DNA of 64,000 bases from Alphaproteobacteria bacterium (lineage in GTDB: Bacteria > Pseudomonadota > Alphaproteobacteria > Thalassobaculales > Thalassobaculaceae). The stretch is taken from positions 99,189 through 163,188 of the forward strand of contig JAJEAR010000076.1 in NCBI GenBank assembly GCA_022822665.1, written 5' to 3'. A program made the position numbers and the translations under genes. Positions 1 to 8,152 of this stretch are shown here, piece after piece (positions within the stretch are counted from its first letter, which is position 1; each line of letters begins with the position of its first letter). Below the pieces are notes generated by a model. The model worked only from the letters and a program-made list of their open reading frames with translations, had not been told where the DNA came from and did not search any database.

Positions 1-115
1 CGCCAGGGCTGAACCGCCTCCAGACGCGAGGCCGGTGACGGGGTGGCGTCCCCGGTCCCGGGCGTGCAACTATCGTGATCCGTCGTTCCGCTCCTGGTTT
101 CCGGAGGAGTGCCGG

Positions 116-1603
116 ATGCTGATGCCCAAACCCGACCAGTCGGTGATCGCCCGTCGCGAAGAGATCGTGGCCCGGCTCAGGGACATCGTACCCGGCGAAG
201 GCGTCATCGCCGACGAAACGGGAATGCGGGTCTACGAATCCGACGCGCTGGCGGTCTACAGGCAGTTGCCGATGATCGTGGTCCTGCCCGAGACCACCGA
301 ACAGGTGGCCGCCATCCTGGGCTACTGCTCCGACCACGGCATCAAGGTCGTCCCCAGGGGGGCCGGAACCTCGCTGTCGGGCGGCGCGCTGCCGCTTGCC
401 GACGGCGTCCTGCTCGGCCTGGGCAAGTTCAACCGCATCCTCGAGGTCGATTTCGACAACCGGGCGGTGGTCACCCAACCGGGTGTCACCAACCTCGGCA
501 TCACACATGCGGTCGAGGACGCGGGTTTCTACTACGCGCCGGACCCGTCCAGCCAGATCGCCTGCTCGATCGGCGGCAATGTTGCGGAAAACTCCGGCGG
601 CGTACACTGCCTGAAGTACGGCCTGACCACCAACAACCTGCTCGGACTGACCTTCGTGACCATCGAGGGCGAGGTGATCACGCTCGGAGGCAAGCACTTC
701 GACTCCGAGGGCTACGACCTCATGGGTCTGATGACCGGTTCCGAGGGACTGCTCGGCGTGGTCACCGAGGTGACGGTACGGATCCTGCGCAAGCCGAGCA
801 CCGCGCGCGCCGTCCTGGTCGGATTTCCCACCAGCGAGGGGGCTGGCGCCTGCGTTGCCGGCGTGATCGGCGCCGGGATCATCCCCGGCGGCATGGAAAT
901 GATGGACAACCCGGCCATCAACGCCACCGAGGACTTCGTTCAGGCCGGCTACCCGCGCGACGCCGCCGCGCTCCTGATCGTCGAACTCGACGGGCCCGGG
1001 GTCGAGGTCGACCACCTGATCGGCCGGGTCCGTGAAATCGCCGAGGCCAACGGCGCGACCTCGGTCAGGATCAGCGAAAGCGAGGCCGAACGCGACCGGT
1101 TCTGGGCCGGCCGCAAGGCGGCGTTCCCCGCCGTCGGCAGGATCGCACCGGACTACATGTGCATGGACGGGACCATCCCGCGCAGGATGCTTCCGGAGAT
1201 ACTGCGCCGCATGTCGCAGATGTCGCGCCACCACGGCCTGGCCGTCGCCAACGTGTTTCATGCCGGTGACGGCAACCTGCACCCACTGATCCTGTTCGAC
1301 GCCAACCAGCCCGGCCAGCTGGAGGCGGCCGAAGCCTTCGGCGCCGATATCCTGAAGGCCTGCGTCGAACTGGGCGGCGTGCTCACCGGCGAACATGGTG
1401 TGGGGGTGGAGAAGCGCGATCTCATGGGCGAGATGTTCACCGAGGCCGACCTCGATCACCAGCAACGGGTGAAGTGCGCCTTCGACCCCGACGGCCTGCT
1501 CAACCCGGGCAAGGTGTTCCCGCAGCTGCGGCGCTGTGCCGAGCTCGGACGCATGCAGGTGCACCGGGGACAGATCCCCTTCCCGGACATCCCGAGGTTC
1601 TGA
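116..1603 (+). CDS. glcD: Glycolate oxidase subunit GlcD (FAD-linked)
   Basis: FAD-binding catalytic subunit of the membrane-associated glycolate/D-lactate oxidase complex, which oxidises glycolate to glyoxylate and passes electrons on through GlcF. The 495-residue product has the PCMH-type FAD-binding core (PRGAGTSLSGG at residues 80-90), then HAGDGNLHP, GEHGVGVEK and a C-terminal LNPGK, all typical of GlcD. The reading frame is open back to 35, but the ATG at 116 has a GGAGG eight bases upstream and begins at the family's usual N-terminus, so it is preferred. It is the first gene of glcDEF. Family assignment is firm; the exact hydroxyacid substrate is inferred from the operon. Confidence 0.93.
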   Translation: MLMPKPDQSVIARREEIVARLRDIVPGEGVIADETGMRVYESDALAVYRQLPMIVVLPETTEQVAAILGYCSDHGIKVVPRGAGTSLSGGALPLADGVLLGLGKFNRILEVDFDNRAVVTQPGVTNLGITHAVEDAGFYYAPDPSSQIACSIGGNVAENSGGVHCLKYGLTTNNLLGLTFVTIEGEVITLGGKHFDSEGYDLMGLMTGSEGLLGVVTEVTVRILRKPSTARAVLVGFPTSEGAGACVAGVIGAGIIPGGMEMMDNPAINATEDFVQAGYPRDAAALLIVELDGPGVEVDHLIGRVREIAEANGATSVRISESEAERDRFWAGRKAAFPAVGRIAPDYMCMDGTIPRRMLPEILRRMSQMSRHHGLAVANVFHAGDGNLHPLILFDANQPGQLEAAEAFGADILKACVELGGVLTGEHGVGVEKRDLMGEMFTEADLDHQQRVKCAFDPDGLLNPGKVFPQLRRCAELGRMQVHRGQIPFPDIPRF

Positions 1604-1611
1604 CCGGGCCA

Positions 1612-2829
1612 ATGTCCTCGACATTCCGTCCCTCCAACGCCTCCGAGACCAGGGATGTCGTGGCCTGGTGCGCCGACAGCGGCAGTGCGCTCGAAGTCAT
1701 CGGCTCCGGATCGAAACGCGGGCTCGGCAGACCGCTCCAGACCGAACACACCATCGATCTGTCCGGACTCGCAGGCATCGGACTGCATGAACCCGAGGAA
1801 CTGGTGATGTCGGCGGCGGCCGCGACACCGATCGGGGTGATCGAGCGCGCACTTGACCACGCCGGCCAGATGCTGGCCTTCGAGCCGATGGATCCCGGCC
1901 CTCTGCTGGGCGCCGGCGCCGGCACGATCGGCGGTGTCTTCGCCTGCAACCTGTCGGGACCGCGCCGGATCAAGGCAGGGGCGGCCCGCGATCACCTGCT
2001 CGGCTTCAGCGCCGTCTCCGGGCGCGGCGAATGCTTCCGCTCCGGCGGCCGGGTGGTCAAGAACGTGACCGGGTACGATCTGTCCAAGCTGGTCTGTGGA
2101 TCCTGGGGCACGCTTGCCATCGTCACCGAGTTCACCTTCAAGGTCCTGCCGGCGCCGGAACGGACCTGGACCGTGCTGGTGCAGGGACTCGACGGGAAGA
2201 CCGCGACCGGCGCGATGTCGGCGGCAATGAACAGTCCGCACGAGGTTGCCGGCGCGGCGCACCTGCCCCGGCGCGCCGCCGCCGCTTCCTCGCTCGAACC
2301 GGTCTCGGGGGCGGGCGAGGCGATCACGGCGCTTCGACTGGAAGGGTTCGGCCCGTCGGTCGAGCAGCGCTGCCGGGAACTGCGCCACCTGCTGGAGGAC
2401 TGCGGCGGGACCTGCGTACTGCGCAGCGAAGACTCGCGCAGGTTCTGGCGCGAGGTACGCGATGCGGCGGTCCTCCCCTGCCCCGACCACCACGTGATCT
2501 GGCGGATCTCGGTGGCGCCGTCCTCGGGCCATGTCCTTCTGGACGGGCTCGCCGATCGTCTCGACCACGGTGCGTTCCTCGACTGGGCCGGCGGCCTCGT
2601 CTGGCTGTCGACGCCGCCGAACGGCGATGGCGGTACCGGGCTGATCCGTGCCGCCGTCAGCGCGCTTGGCGGCCATGCAACCCTGTTCCGGGCTCCGGCG
2701 GCCATCCGCAGCAGTGTTCCCGTGTTCCAGCCGCAGCCGGCACCGCTCGCTGCGCTGTCGAGGCGGGTCAAGGAGAGTTTCGATCCCCGCGGCATCCTCA
2801 ATCCCGGCAGGATGGTGTCCGGGGTCTAG
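1612..2829 (+). CDS. glcE: Glycolate oxidase FAD-binding subunit GlcE
   Basis: Second FAD-binding subunit of glycolate oxidase. The 405-residue product is shorter than GlcD and carries the GlcE version of the fold: an N-terminal GSGSKRGLG loop, GAGAGTIGGVFACN, then RVVKNVTGYDLSKL and GTLAIVTEFTFKVLP, ending with FDPRGILNPGRM. The start chosen is the ATG eight bases after the glcD stop; the open frame extends upstream inside glcD but that part is not GlcE-like. It is co-transcribed with glcD and glcF on the evidence of order, strand and spacing. Confidence 0.92.
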   Translation: MSSTFRPSNASETRDVVAWCADSGSALEVIGSGSKRGLGRPLQTEHTIDLSGLAGIGLHEPEELVMSAAAATPIGVIERALDHAGQMLAFEPMDPGPLLGAGAGTIGGVFACNLSGPRRIKAGAARDHLLGFSAVSGRGECFRSGGRVVKNVTGYDLSKLVCGSWGTLAIVTEFTFKVLPAPERTWTVLVQGLDGKTATGAMSAAMNSPHEVAGAAHLPRRAAAASSLEPVSGAGEAITALRLEGFGPSVEQRCRELRHLLEDCGGTCVLRSEDSRRFWREVRDAAVLPCPDHHVIWRISVAPSSGHVLLDGLADRLDHGAFLDWAGGLVWLSTPPNGDGGTGLIRAAVSALGGHATLFRAPAAIRSSVPVFQPQPAPLAALSRRVKESFDPRGILNPGRMVSGV

Positions 2830-2918
2830 CGCCGGTGTGCGGGGCAGGAAGACCAAAACCGGGCATCCGCACGGCTGCCCGCCTGGAGACCAGCAGCTGA
2901 CCGGGACGAGACCGCGCC

Positions 2919-4232
2919 ATGCAGACCACATTTTCGCTGGCCCAGTTGGCCGATCCTGACATCGAAGCCGCCAATGCCATCCTGCGCAGCTGCGTGCACT
3001 GCGGCATGTGCACGGCGACCTGTCCCACCTTCGTGCTGCTCGGAGATGAACTCGACAGCCCGCGCGGGCGCATCTACCTGATGAAGGAGATGCTGGAGAC
3101 CGGCGAGACGCCGTCGGCCAAGGTGGTCGGGCATATCGACCGCTGCCTCTCCTGCCTCTCCTGCATGACCACCTGCCCGTCGGGCGTCCATTACATGCAC
3201 CTGGTCGATCTCGCCCGCAAGCGGATCGCCGAGACCTTCCGCCGGCCGCTCGCCGACCGGCTGGTCCGGTGGCTGCTGCTCGCCGTGATGCCGTCGCCGT
3301 CGCGGTTCCGCCTGGCGGTCGGGTTGGCGCGCCTGGGGAGGCCCTTCGCGTCCGTTCTGCCGGGCCCGCTCGGCCGCATGCTGCGCATGGTCCCATCCTC
3401 CCGGGCGGGCCGCCTGCTGCCGGGCGGGGCGGTCTACCCGGCCGAGGGCGCGCGCCGCTTCCGCGTCGCGCTACTCGCCGGCTGCGTCCAGCAGGTCCTC
3501 GACGAGGCGATCAACGAGGCCACGATCCGGCTCCTGACGAGGTTCGGCTGCGAGGTCGTAGTCGCGCGCGGCTCGGGCTGCTGCGGCGCCATCGCGCACC
3601 ACATGGGGAAGGAGGCGCCGGCGCTGGAGGCGGCGCGGCGGAACGTCCGCGCCTGGCGCGCGGAGCTCGAGGGCGACGGGCTCGACGCGGTGATTTCGAA
3701 CACCTCGGGCTGCGGCGCGATGCTCAAGGATTACGGGTATCTCCTGCGCGACGATCCGGCGCTCGCGGAGGCCGCCGCGGCGATGGCCCGACGGACGTGC
3801 GACATATCGGAGTTCCTGCAACGCATCGGATTGGGAGAGGCGAGCCCGCCCGGGCCCGTGTCGATCGCCTACCACTCGGCATGCGCGCTGCAGCACGGGC
3901 AGAAGATCCAGGCCGGTCCCGTCGAACTGCTCCGCGACGCGGGGTTCGCCGTCTCGCTGCCGGCGGAAGGACATCTCTGCTGCGGCTCGGCCGGCACCTA
4001 CAACATCCTGCAGCCCGCGCTCGCCGACAGGCTGCGCGACCGCAAGGTCGGCCACCTCGAAGCCCTCGGCGCGGACGCCATCGCCGCCGGCAATATCGGC
4101 TGTATGGTCCAGATTTCAGGCGCGACGGAAACGCCGGTGCTGCATACGGTCGAGCTCCTCGACTGGGCGCATGGCGGACCCAAGCCGCGCGCGCTCGGCG
4201 GCAGCGAAGGAGACGGCGTTATCGCGCGATAA
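2919..4232 (+). CDS. glcF: Glycolate oxidase iron-sulfur subunit GlcF
   Basis: Electron-transfer subunit of glycolate oxidase. The 437-residue protein has two ferredoxin-like CxxCxxCxxxCP clusters (C25, C28, C31, C35 and C76, C79, C82, C86) that should bind two [4Fe-4S] centres, followed by two cysteine-rich CCG domains (CCG at 221-223 and 354-356) of the type found in heterodisulfide reductase and lactate oxidase subunits. All expected cysteines are present. It lies 89 bases after glcE on the same strand and completes a glcDEF operon; no GlcC-type regulator is visible in the window. Confidence 0.94.
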   Translation: MQTTFSLAQLADPDIEAANAILRSCVHCGMCTATCPTFVLLGDELDSPRGRIYLMKEMLETGETPSAKVVGHIDRCLSCLSCMTTCPSGVHYMHLVDLARKRIAETFRRPLADRLVRWLLLAVMPSPSRFRLAVGLARLGRPFASVLPGPLGRMLRMVPSSRAGRLLPGGAVYPAEGARRFRVALLAGCVQQVLDEAINEATIRLLTRFGCEVVVARGSGCCGAIAHHMGKEAPALEAARRNVRAWRAELEGDGLDAVISNTSGCGAMLKDYGYLLRDDPALAEAAAAMARRTCDISEFLQRIGLGEASPPGPVSIAYHSACALQHGQKIQAGPVELLRDAGFAVSLPAEGHLCCGSAGTYNILQPALADRLRDRKVGHLEALGADAIAAGNIGCMVQISGATETPVLHTVELLDWAHGGPKPRALGGSEGDGVIAR

Positions 4233-4259
4233 CCGCCTCAACTCGCGACATCGAGGCGG
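4233..4259 (+). terminator. Possible hairpin terminator after glcF
   Basis: Immediately after the glcF TAA a 7-bp inverted repeat (CCGCCTC at 4233-4239 and GAGGCGG at 4253-4259) surrounds a 13-base loop. It has no U-tract, so it could be a weak terminator or a chance stem. The rest of 4260-4385 holds no gene I can support; it separates glcF from a convergent gene. Confidence 0.3.
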
Positions 4260-4385
4260 CCGCAGAACCGACAGGGCCCAGGATCGACGCGATCAAGGAC
4301 GGTCGATGCAGGCCGTGACAACGACGGCGACCGCGCCCGGACCCGTCTCCAAGTCGATCGGACGAGCCGGTGACGGCATCGCCGG

Positions 4386-6809
4386 TCACCCGCGCGCGGA
4401 CGCGGCCACCGCTTCCCGCAGCCGGGCCGTCTCCGGCGCGCATTCGGCTTCCCCCACCCCGCCCGGCGCGGCGCTTGCCAGCCGGCGCATCCAGGCGATG
4501 TCCACGGAATATTCGGCGAGGCGCCGCCGGTGGCTGGCACGGTTTTTCGTGCAAACCAGGGTGAAGGGCCGTCCGCGGCGCTCGGTCTCATGGTCCATGT
4601 CGAGCCCGTGCCGGTCGATGATCCGATGCAGATGCGCCCGATGCTCCTTGCGGAGCGGGAACCGCGCGACCCGCGCGGCCGGATCTTCGCAGAAGGCGCG
4701 CAAGCCGGCGCAGAGCTCGCAGTCGCAGTCGAGGACGCAGGCGATCTTCCAGTGCCGCGGCGCCTCCGGCGGCGTCGCGCCGCGTTCCAGCAGGGCGCGT
4801 GCCGCGTGGCGCCAGAGCGCGGCGTAGGCGGCGCTATCCGCGAACCCCGTTTCGCCGTGCAGATCGACGAGCGCGGCGGGAAGCGCGCGATCCGCCGTGG
4901 CCAGCCGCGGCATCGCCGCGACCGCGGCCACCGCCACACCCTCGTCCGTCAGGCGACAGCACCACGCCAGGGAGAAGAGGTCGCGCACCGCCTCCTCCGA
5001 AAGCCCCCGGGGCCGCGGAGGTCCCGGGTCGACCGCTTCGGGCGGCCAGGCCGCGATCGGGCCGTCGTTACCGGAAAAATCCCGCTCGGAAGGCGTTTCC
5101 GTTCGATCCGCCGGCGCAACCGAAACCGCCCGCAGGACCGATCTGATCGTCCGCCGCAGCATCTCGCCTCGGGCGCCGGCCTCCGACCCGTCCCGCTCTT
5201 CCGCGAGCCGGCGCAGCAGCGCAAGGATCTCCGCGGGCCGTTCGCCGAACCGCGCATCGACAAGCGCCGGCAGGAACCCCTCGGCAGGTTCCGGTCCGAC
5301 AGCGTCGATTGCCGCCGCCAGGTTCTCGTTCTCTCCGCCGCTATAGCCCGGCAGGATTACTTCGCGCAGGAATCGCGAGAGGCACTCCCGGTCTCCCGCG
5401 GTCGTCAGCAGGCCCAGCATCCGGGCACGGCTTTCCTCGTTCTGGCCGGACCGCCCGGCCGGCCAGATGTCGACGAGTTCCGATGCCAGGCGCCCGGTAT
5501 CGGCGTCCGGGCGTCCTCCGTTCCGGCCCAGCAGCTCCTCCACCCAGGCGACCGCCCCGCCGATATCCGCCCCCGCCAGGATGGCCAGCGTCCGCGATCG
5601 CGGCCACAGCACCAGCGCCGCGTGATGCCAGGCGCGTTCCAGGCTCACCCCCTCGTTCCCAGTCGCTTCGTGCAGCCACCGCTCGTCCGGGTCCGCGTCG
5701 TCGAGGGCGCCGCGCGGCAGAAGCTCGCCGGGCTTCAACCCGATTTCGCCGAACGGCGGCCGGGTTCCGTTCAAACCCACCCAGCCGTCAAGCCAATGCC
5801 GGCTGTCGTAGAGCTCGCCCATCTCCATGTCCTCGGCGTCTTCCTCGTTCCGGTACCAGCCGGGCCGGTATTCCTCGCCATACATCGCCTCGCCATGCTC
5901 CTCGATGTGGACGATCGCGGCGTGCAGCTCGCAGCCGGCCCGGTCGGCCGCTTGGGAGAGAACCCGGGCCCGGGCGGCGTCGCCGTTCTTCAAGGTCTCG
6001 AAGGACAGTCCCGCCTCGCTGTATGCGTGTTCGAGCAGCCAAACGATCTTCTCCGCCGCACCGTCCTCGTACCGCCACGCGGCGAGGCGTTCCGCGATCG
6101 TATCCACCTGTTCGCCGTAATCCGGCGGTCCACGGGGCCCGGTCCGGTCCTCCGGCCGCAGACAGAGGTTGAAGACCAGCGTCAGGCGGTGACCCGCCGC
6201 GATCGGCCGGACCTCGTGCCGGCAGTCGGCGTAGAAGGCCGCGAAGGCGAAGCCCGAGGGCTCCTCCACATTCATGTCCACCGCGATCTCGCCGCCCCGG
6301 TGGCGGACGATCAGCTCCCCTCCCTCTCCCGCGACGGGGAGCGAGACCGTCAGGGTGGCGATCATCCCCGACGCCTTCTCGGTGTCGCGGTGCGCGGCGA
6401 AGAAGCCGCCACGCTCGTATATCAGAAGCTTGTAGAGCCGCGCCTCCAGCCGGTCGCCCGGACAGCCGAGCCCCGACGCCGCCCGGTCGAGAATCTTCGC
6501 GAACGTCTCCGGCCACGCCTCGCCCGCCAGACGGATTCTCTCCGGCTCGATCTGCCGGCAATCACGGACCGAGGTGTCGATCAGCGTCTCCGGTCCCTTG
6601 CCGTAGGGCGCGCGCCCGGCGACGCCGATCAGGGCGCGAAGCTGCGGCTCCGGAACCGGAAAGGACAACATGCCGATCCCCTCCACCTCCAGCCGGGGCA
6701 TCGGCGCGACCAGCCTGCCGTGGACGCAGAAATCGCCGGCGCGATCGATCGACCGCAGCAGACGCTCCATCCCGGCATCGGCGCCGTATTCCAAATCGAT
6801 CGCGCCCAC
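4386..6809 (-). CDS. Large 2-oxoglutarate-Fe(II) oxygenase (prolyl-hydroxylase-like)
   Basis: An 807-residue protein whose first quarter is a P4H-type 2OG-Fe(II) dioxygenase domain: the HxD pair is H140/D142 (FAAHRDTEK), the distal iron ligand H198 (CRHEVRP) and the 2-oxoglutarate-binding R208 (HRLTLVF). The remaining 600 or so residues are rich in acidic, Trp and Leu segments and match no domain I recognise. Bacterial P4H-like enzymes usually run 200-300 residues, so this is unusually long. The start is a GTG with GAGGGGAAAG upstream. It is convergent with glcF and divergent from the Rieske gene. Substrate unknown; a protein or peptide hydroxylase is possible. Confidence 0.8.
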   Translation of the reverse strand: MGAIDLEYGADAGMERLLRSIDRAGDFCVHGRLVAPMPRLEVEGIGMLSFPVPEPQLRALIGVAGRAPYGKGPETLIDTSVRDCRQIEPERIRLAGEAWPETFAKILDRAASGLGCPGDRLEARLYKLLIYERGGFFAAHRDTEKASGMIATLTVSLPVAGEGGELIVRHRGGEIAVDMNVEEPSGFAFAAFYADCRHEVRPIAAGHRLTLVFNLCLRPEDRTGPRGPPDYGEQVDTIAERLAAWRYEDGAAEKIVWLLEHAYSEAGLSFETLKNGDAARARVLSQAADRAGCELHAAIVHIEEHGEAMYGEEYRPGWYRNEEDAEDMEMGELYDSRHWLDGWVGLNGTRPPFGEIGLKPGELLPRGALDDADPDERWLHEATGNEGVSLERAWHHAALVLWPRSRTLAILAGADIGGAVAWVEELLGRNGGRPDADTGRLASELVDIWPAGRSGQNEESRARMLGLLTTAGDRECLSRFLREVILPGYSGGENENLAAAIDAVGPEPAEGFLPALVDARFGERPAEILALLRRLAEERDGSEAGARGEMLRRTIRSVLRAVSVAPADRTETPSERDFSGNDGPIAAWPPEAVDPGPPRPRGLSEEAVRDLFSLAWCCRLTDEGVAVAAVAAMPRLATADRALPAALVDLHGETGFADSAAYAALWRHAARALLERGATPPEAPRHWKIACVLDCDCELCAGLRAFCEDPAARVARFPLRKEHRAHLHRIIDRHGLDMDHETERRGRPFTLVCTKNRASHRRRLAEYSVDIAWMRRLASAAPGGVGEAECAPETARLREAVAASARG

Positions 6810-7044
6810 GCCTCTTTCCCCTCGGCAGGCATCGAGCCGATACTATCGGAGCCGGGCGCCGATGCCAGGCTGGATCGCCGTATGCGATGGCGGTTCGCGG
6901 GGCACCACCGACGCGCAGTTCGGCAGGGAAGTCTGGAGACAGGGCGAATGGATCGCCGGCGGATCTCGACGCCGGGCATGGAAACCGGGGGCGCCGGCGT
7001 TCGGTCCGGGTTACAGTGACGGATATTTCCTGAGGGGGCCTGTC

Positions 7045-8091
7045 ATGTTCTTGAGGGATTACTGGTACGTCGCCGCGACGGCGGAGGAGATCGGCGCGGA
7101 GCCGCTCGCGCGCACCCTGCTGAACGAGCCCGTGGTCCTCTACCGGACGGGCGACGGGGCGGTCCGTGCGCTGGAGGACCGTTGCTGTCACCGCCATTTG
7201 CCCCTGTCGCTCGGCAAGGTGGTCGGGGACCGGCTGCAATGCGGCTATCACGGGCTGGAATACGATTCCGACGGGGTGTGCGTTCGCGTGCCCGGCCAGA
7301 CCGCGGTCCCGCCGGGTGCGCGGATACGCGCCTATCCCGTCGTCGAGCGCTGGGGATGGGTATGGATCTGGATGGGCGACCCGGAAGCGGCGGACGACGC
7401 CGGGATCGAGGACTTCCACTGGCTCGACGATCCCGGATGGCGGGCCGCCGGCTGCCGCATCCCGATGGAATGCGACTATCGGCTCGGCATCGACAACCTG
7501 CTCGACCTCAGCCACCTGACCTACGTCCACCGGACCACGCTCGGCAACGCGGCGGTGGTCGAGGCCGCGGAGGTGAAGACCGAGCGGTACGGTCCCGGCG
7601 TTCGCGTCACTCGCTGGATGATCGACGTGCCGGCGCCGCCCATGTATCGCCGGCTGGTCGATTTCGGCACCAACATAGACCGCTGGCAGATCATCGATTT
7701 CTCTCCGCCCTGTTTCGTCAAGCTCGATCTCGGGGGCGCGCCGACCGGAACCGGCGCGCGCCGGGGCGACCGCTCCAGGGGCTTCGAGCGCAAGAGCCTG
7801 AACGCGCTCACCCCCGAGACCGAGACCTCGATCCACTATTTCTGGGCGGACGCGCACAATTTCGACATCGACAAGCCGGAAGTCACGCGGCTCCTTTTCG
7901 ACCAGGTTTTCGAAGCGTTCACGGAGGACAAGGCGTTCCTCGAGGCCCAGCAACGCGCCTTCGATCGCGATCGCGGTCGCCCGCTCGTCGACATCAACGC
8001 CGATGCCGGAGGGCTCGAGGCACGCCGCATCCTCGACCGCCTGCTCGAAGAGCAGGACCGGCGGGCTCGACCGGAAACCGTCGCGGTCTGA
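7045..8091 (+). CDS. Rieske [2Fe-2S] ring-hydroxylating-type oxygenase
   Basis: Oxygenase subunit of a VanA/phthalate-dioxygenase-like Rieske non-heme iron enzyme. The 348-residue protein has the Rieske motif C47-x-H49 (RCCHRH) and C66-x2-H69 (CGYH), and the mononuclear iron region DNLLDLSHLTYVH. The ATG at 7045 has AGGGGG seven bases upstream and gives the family N-terminus (MFLRDYWYVAA); upstream in-frame codons are noncoding. No reductase or ferredoxin gene is adjacent, so electrons must come from elsewhere. A close paralogue sits at 52346-53452. Substrate not determinable; O-demethylation or hydroxylation of an aromatic is likely. Confidence 0.88.
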   Translation: MFLRDYWYVAATAEEIGAEPLARTLLNEPVVLYRTGDGAVRALEDRCCHRHLPLSLGKVVGDRLQCGYHGLEYDSDGVCVRVPGQTAVPPGARIRAYPVVERWGWVWIWMGDPEAADDAGIEDFHWLDDPGWRAAGCRIPMECDYRLGIDNLLDLSHLTYVHRTTLGNAAVVEAAEVKTERYGPGVRVTRWMIDVPAPPMYRRLVDFGTNIDRWQIIDFSPPCFVKLDLGGAPTGTGARRGDRSRGFERKSLNALTPETETSIHYFWADAHNFDIDKPEVTRLLFDQVFEAFTEDKAFLEAQQRAFDRDRGRPLVDINADAGGLEARRILDRLLEEQDRRARPETVAV

Positions 8092-8152
8092 CCGCGACTC
8101 CCGATGAAATCCGGGGCCTCGGTCCCCAAATCGGTGGTGAGGGAGACGCGCC

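Noticed and set aside
1..115. Possible end of an upstream gene (CGC CAG GGC TGA at 1-12)
   Set aside because: Only three codons are visible, too little to support a gene; the rest of 13-115 is the glcD leader.
1456..3396. A 646-codon minus-strand frame over glcE-glcF
   Set aside because: Antisense to two well-supported operon genes; no domain or ribosome site.
4530..7019. An 829-codon plus-strand frame across the 2OG-Fe oxygenase gene
   Set aside because: The minus strand carries intact HxD...H...R oxygenase motifs; the plus translation is Arg/Pro-rich with no recognisable domain.
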